A stretch of 64,000 nucleotides of DNA from Paenibacillus glycinis. GTDB lineage: Bacteria; Bacillota; Bacilli; Paenibacillales; Paenibacillaceae. Within the stretch, counting starts at the first letter, position 1, and every line of letters starts with the position of its first letter. The stretch lies in contig NZ_JAAAMV010000020.1 in NCBI RefSeq assembly GCF_009909185.1, positions 124,001 to 188,000 of the forward strand. Direction: 5' to 3'. Shown piece after piece: positions 61,557-64,000 of the stretch. The position numbers were made by a program, and so were the translations under genes. Under the pieces are notes generated by a model that saw only the letters and a list, made by a program, of their open reading frames with translations, was not told the origin of the DNA and did no database searches.

Positions 61557-62084
61557 ATGGAAACATTGCCGTTATCGGACCCCGCGGCGCTTGAACTGGG
61601 TTTACCGCTCTACGAATCTTTCGATTCCTATGAGACGGAAGGTCCTTCATCGCTCGATATGGGGCAGCTGCTGCTGCGCGCCTACGAAATTGGCGATTTG
61701 GTTAACCAATCGGCGGAAGTTGCCGAATATGCATATTGGAAATCCGTTGTCGACGACAACGAACAAGTGCGTCAGCTAGTGAGACAATTCGCGAAAGCAA
61801 AGGAACAATTCGTGGATTGCGAACGGTTCGGGCGCTTTCATCCGGACTTCCACACGGCGAAGGAAAAGGTAGAGGCCGTGCAGCGCGAGCTGAACGAGGT
61901 CGACTGCGTCAGCCGCTTCAAAGCAGCCGAGCAGGCGGTGGACGACCTGCTGCACGCGATCGCCGTTCAGATCGCGGGAGCCGTGTCGGATACGATCAAG
62001 GTGCCAAGCAACGATCCGATGCCCAAAGGCGGCGGCTGCGGAAGCGGCGGATCGTGCAGCTGCGGAAGCGGCGGCTGCGGTTAA
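61557..62084 (+). CDS. ylbF: YlbF/YmcA (RicF-like) protein with Cys-rich tail
   Basis: A 175-residue helical protein of the YlbF family, one part of the RicA-RicF-RicT complex that promotes RNase Y-dependent mRNA maturation and sporulation/competence. LLLRAYEIGDLVNQSAEVAEY and HTAKEKVEAVQRELNEVDCV are typical. After the domain comes a Gly/Ser tail with four Cys (GGGCGSGG and SCSCGSGGCG). Ric proteins bind [4Fe-4S] clusters through Cys. ATG 61557 has agaggggg. It is 24 nt before ylbG, as in B. subtilis. Confidence 0.9.
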   Translation: METLPLSDPAALELGLPLYESFDSYETEGPSSLDMGQLLLRAYEIGDLVNQSAEVAEYAYWKSVVDDNEQVRQLVRQFAKAKEQFVDCERFGRFHPDFHTAKEKVEAVQRELNEVDCVSRFKAAEQAVDDLLHAIAVQIAGAVSDTIKVPSNDPMPKGGGCGSGGSCSCGSGGCG

Positions 62085-62108
62085 GAGAGAGGAGAACGGG
62101 GGGCATTC

Positions 62109-62372
62109 ATGTTTTCGGAACGCGTGGGATACATTGTTTGGGTCAGCGATCTTAAAGCCGCACGTACGTTAGAGAAATATGGAACGGTTCATTACATGTC
62201 ACGTAAAATGCATTATGTGGTGATGTATATGAATGCCGACCGGGCGGACGAGGTCGTGCGAAACATGGGGCGATTGCCCTTCGTGAAACGCATCGAACGC
62301 TCCTACCGAAATGAAATAAAAACGGAGTATACGCAGGGCGTGCCTGACAAAACCCGTTTTTACAGCTTGTAA
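62109..62372 (+). CDS. ylbG: YlbG family protein (DUF2129)
   Basis: An 87-residue protein with the YlbG pattern: RVGYIVWVSDLKAARTLEKY, VHYMSRKMHYVVMYMN, and FVKRIERSYRNEIKTEY. The function is unknown; the gene is generally next to ylbF. Gagaacgggg is a weak SD. A terminator follows. Confidence 0.9.
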   Translation: MFSERVGYIVWVSDLKAARTLEKYGTVHYMSRKMHYVVMYMNADRADEVVRNMGRLPFVKRIERSYRNEIKTEYTQGVPDKTRFYSL

Positions 62373-62378
62373 GGACAT

Positions 62379-62416
62379 GGCCCCCGGCCGGCGCATTCGG
62401 ACAGGGGGCCTTTTTT
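62379..62416 (+). terminator. Terminator
   Basis: ggccccc (62379-62385) pairs with gggggcc (62404-62410), loop of 18 nt, then TTTTTT. Confidence 0.8.
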
Positions 62417-62468
62417 CATAAGTCCAACATCCATTAATAACCATATTTGGGGCGACTTTATTTTTATG

Positions 62469-62496
62469 TTGAAAAACTGGACATGCATGCTACAAT
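62469..62496 (+). promoter_or_regulatory. Sigma-A promoter
   Basis: TTGAAA (62469-62474) and TACAAT (62491-62496), spacer 16 bp, with a TGC extension before the -10. It lies 57 nt before the following gene. Confidence 0.65.
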
Positions 62497-62552
62497 AATA
62501 TGGAAAGTACATATAGATAATAAGGCCTACTCAGGGGAGGGGTGGATCGCGA

Positions 62553-62990
62553 ATGAAAGACAAAATGACGGATCGCTGGAACACGTACGAGTCGTTTCAT
62601 GTCGTACTCGGTGACAAGAAGGTGGCGGATATCGTCATCACCAACCACGCCAAAAGCCGCTGGGCAGACCGGGTCGAAAGCGAGCGCACCGGCTTTGAGG
62701 ATATTGCGGATTTCATGTGGCAATGCCTGAAGCAGGGGCGTATCGAGCCTTATTACCGAAATGAGCAGGACGTTTATCTGATCGACGACGATCTCGTGTT
62801 CGTGGCCGAATTCGCCGTGCTGGAGAAGGAAACGGATCTGGCCGGCAATCCGCTGCACAAAATGATCGTTGTCACATTCCTAGGAAGAATGTCTGAGACT
62901 ATAGAACTACGCGATTTGAAATCTTATTATTCCTGGCTGCGTCATTCGCGAAGAATGACATTGATCAAAAACAGCCGGAAACGCAAGTAA
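62553..62990 (+). CDS. Hypothetical protein (145 aa)
   Basis: A 145-residue soluble protein with a basic C-terminal end (SRRMTLIKNSRKRK). The middle (ADIVITNHAKSRWADRVESE and EQDVYLIDDDLVFVAEFAVL) looks like a beta-rich domain. It resembles RelE-like or other small RNA-binding proteins only loosely, so no family is assigned. ATG 62553 follows caggggaggggtgg. Its own promoter lies upstream, and a terminator follows. Confidence 0.65.
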   Translation: MKDKMTDRWNTYESFHVVLGDKKVADIVITNHAKSRWADRVESERTGFEDIADFMWQCLKQGRIEPYYRNEQDVYLIDDDLVFVAEFAVLEKETDLAGNPLHKMIVVTFLGRMSETIELRDLKSYYSWLRHSRRMTLIKNSRKRK

Positions 62991-63007
62991 CGCGATTAGG
63001 GGACACG

Positions 63008-63038
63008 AAGCATGGGCTGCGGCAGCTCATGCTTTTTC
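63008..63038 (+). terminator. Terminator
   Basis: aagcatgggctgc and gcagctcatgctt pair almost completely, then TTTC. Confidence 0.7.
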
Positions 63039-63107
63039 TGTATGAGACGGTGAATTGCGGGGCGTTTGATGTATAATAATGGCGAGAGAAAGGAAGGGAT
63101 GCCCTTC

Positions 63108-64000
63108 ATGGCGCTTAATTTTCATCAGCTCCATATCTTTTATACCGTCGCGGAGCGCGGAAGCTTTTCCGCGGCGGCGCAGGCGCTGCACATGACGCAG
63201 CCCGCGGTGACGATGCAGGTCCAGTCGCTGGAAGATTATTTCGGCACGAAGCTGCTGCAGCGCTCGACCAAACGGATCGAGCTCACGGAAGCGGGCAGGG
63301 CGCTGATGCCGTTCGCCCAGCGGAGCATCGATTTGATCCGCGATACCGATATGCACATGTCCAAATTCACGAAGCAGCTGAAGGGCCGGCTGCACCTTGG
63401 CGCGAGCCTGACGATCGGCGAATATATTTTGCCGCGGCTGCTCGGTCCGTTCGGCCAGGAATTCCCGCATATCGCGATTAGCATGAAAGTGATGAATACG
63501 GCGCAGATCATGGAAGAAATCGTCAATCATCAGCTGAATTTCGGCTTGATCGAAGCGCCGGTCAACGACCCGGACATGCATATGGAAGCGGTCATGAGCG
63601 ACGAGCTGAAGCTGATCGTCGGCAAATCGCATCCGCTTGCCGGCTCCGCCGAAGTCGAGCTTGAGGAAGTGATGAAGTTCCCGATCGTGCTGAGAGAGCA
63701 GGGCTCCGGGACGCGGCTCGTCATGGAAGAGCAGCTTCGGGCGAAGCGCATGAACATCGCCGACATGAAAATCGTCATGGAGCTCGGCAGCACGGGCGCC
63801 GTCAAATCGGCGGTCGAAGCGGGCCTCGGCATCTCGTTCGTGTCCGCCTCGTCGGTCAAGCACGAGGTGGCGCTGGGATTGATTCAGACGATTCCGATCC
63901 GCGACGTGCGGTTCAAACGGCAATTTTATGCCATTTTCCTGAAATCGGCGCTTTTGCCGATCTCGGCCGTTACGTTTTTGACATTTCTGAGAGAGAGGGA
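63108..64000 (+). CDS. LysR-family transcriptional regulator, 3' end outside window
   Basis: The first 297 residues, with no stop before the window ends. The N-terminal winged helix-turn-helix FHQLHIFYTVAERGSFSAAA and MTQPAVTMQVQSLEDYFGTK is standard LysR; the C-terminal part is the co-inducer-binding domain (GRLHLGASLTIGEYILPRLL, GISFVSASSVKHEV). It resembles the CysL/CbbR-like subgroup, but the target is not known. ATG 63108 is 9 nt after aaaggaaggg; ATG 63099 abuts it. Confidence 0.9.
   Translation, partial: MALNFHQLHIFYTVAERGSFSAAAQALHMTQPAVTMQVQSLEDYFGTKLLQRSTKRIELTEAGRALMPFAQRSIDLIRDTDMHMSKFTKQLKGRLHLGASLTIGEYILPRLLGPFGQEFPHIAISMKVMNTAQIMEEIVNHQLNFGLIEAPVNDPDMHMEAVMSDELKLIVGKSHPLAGSAEVELEEVMKFPIVLREQGSGTRLVMEEQLRAKRMNIADMKIVMELGSTGAVKSAVEAGLGISFVSASSVKHEVALGLIQTIPIRDVRFKRQFYAIFLKSALLPISAVTFLTFLRER

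Noticed and set aside
62553..62990. Toxin-like (RelE) protein
   Set aside because: The resemblance is limited to size and basic C terminus. There is no antitoxin partner gene.

Overview
The window is a GC-rich (about 60%), densely packed stretch of chromosome from a spore-forming Bacillota, most probably Paenibacillaceae (Paenibacillus or Cohnella type). The evidence is a gerP spore-coat permeability operon and a YjcZ-like sporulation peptide with sigma-K-like -10 boxes, T-box leaders before thrS and tyrS, AGGAGG-type ribosome binding sites with many TTG/GTG starts, bacillithiol (ytxJ) and YlbF/YlbG genes, and local gene order like Bacillus subtilis (ytxJ-ccpA-acuC-acuA-acsA-tyrS, rpsD-dgcP). 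No rRNA, tRNA, insertion sequence, prophage or CRISPR array was seen. No 23S-like or tRNA-like clover leaf was recognised, but this was by eye only.

Layout. 1-3.5 kb: end of a DeoR regulator, a MurA-like gene broken by a 1-nt frameshift, an iron alcohol dehydrogenase and a divergent MarR regulator. 3.6-11.5 kb: glycogen operon glgB-glgC-glgD-glgA plus a GH15 glucoamylase-like gene, the last four tightly linked or overlapping. 11.5-12.3 kb: an unusual non-coding stretch with a 10-bp tandem repeat, palindromes and the thrS T-box. 12.3-19 kb: thrS, a GyrI-like protein, small sporulation genes and gerPA-E. 19-23.5 kb: gnd, aroK, a divergent aroA and a CoA-binding protein. 23.6-24.3 kb: an acid-free Gln/Asn/Gly repeat protein. 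24.4-28.1 kb: PTS EIICBA and enzyme I. 28.2-35.5 kb: PfpI-like protein, YgiT-type zinc finger, ytxJ, ccpA-mtnN, acuC/acuA and divergent acsA. 35.5-42.7 kb: class A PBP with two FN3 domains, T-box-tyrS, and a flotillin operon behind a sigma-W-like promoter. 42.7-46.8 kb: an accessory cassette (AraC, PhyH dioxygenase, AraC, GH172). 46.8-57.8 kb: rpsD with leader, diguanylate cyclase dgcP, lipoprotein, M29 aminopeptidase, an HPr-like protein without the phospho-His segment, ylaN, Ca2+/H+ antiporter, Asp23 protein, yugN-ftsW, M20 amidohydrolase and a CBS protein. 57.9-64 kb: an XPB-type helicase with an overlapping partner gene, ylbF-ylbG, a hypothetical gene and a truncated LysR regulator.

How the parts fit. 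Much of the window concerns carbon flow and its control: glycogen storage and breakdown, PTS uptake, gnd, CcpA, and acetate activation (acsA) with its lysine-acetylation pair acuA/acuC. A cre-like site lies just downstream of the acsA -10 box. The HPr-like protein that keeps the regulatory-Ser motif but lacks the catalytic-His segment may connect to CcpA. A second theme is envelope and spore biology: gerP, PBP1, FtsW, flotillin, MurA-like, the repeat protein and the YjcZ-like peptide. The best candidates for undescribed biology are the XPB helicase-partner pair (both proteins appear to share an XPB/Ssl2-N-like domain), the acid-free repeat protein, the His-less HPr paralogue, and the repeat region before thrS.
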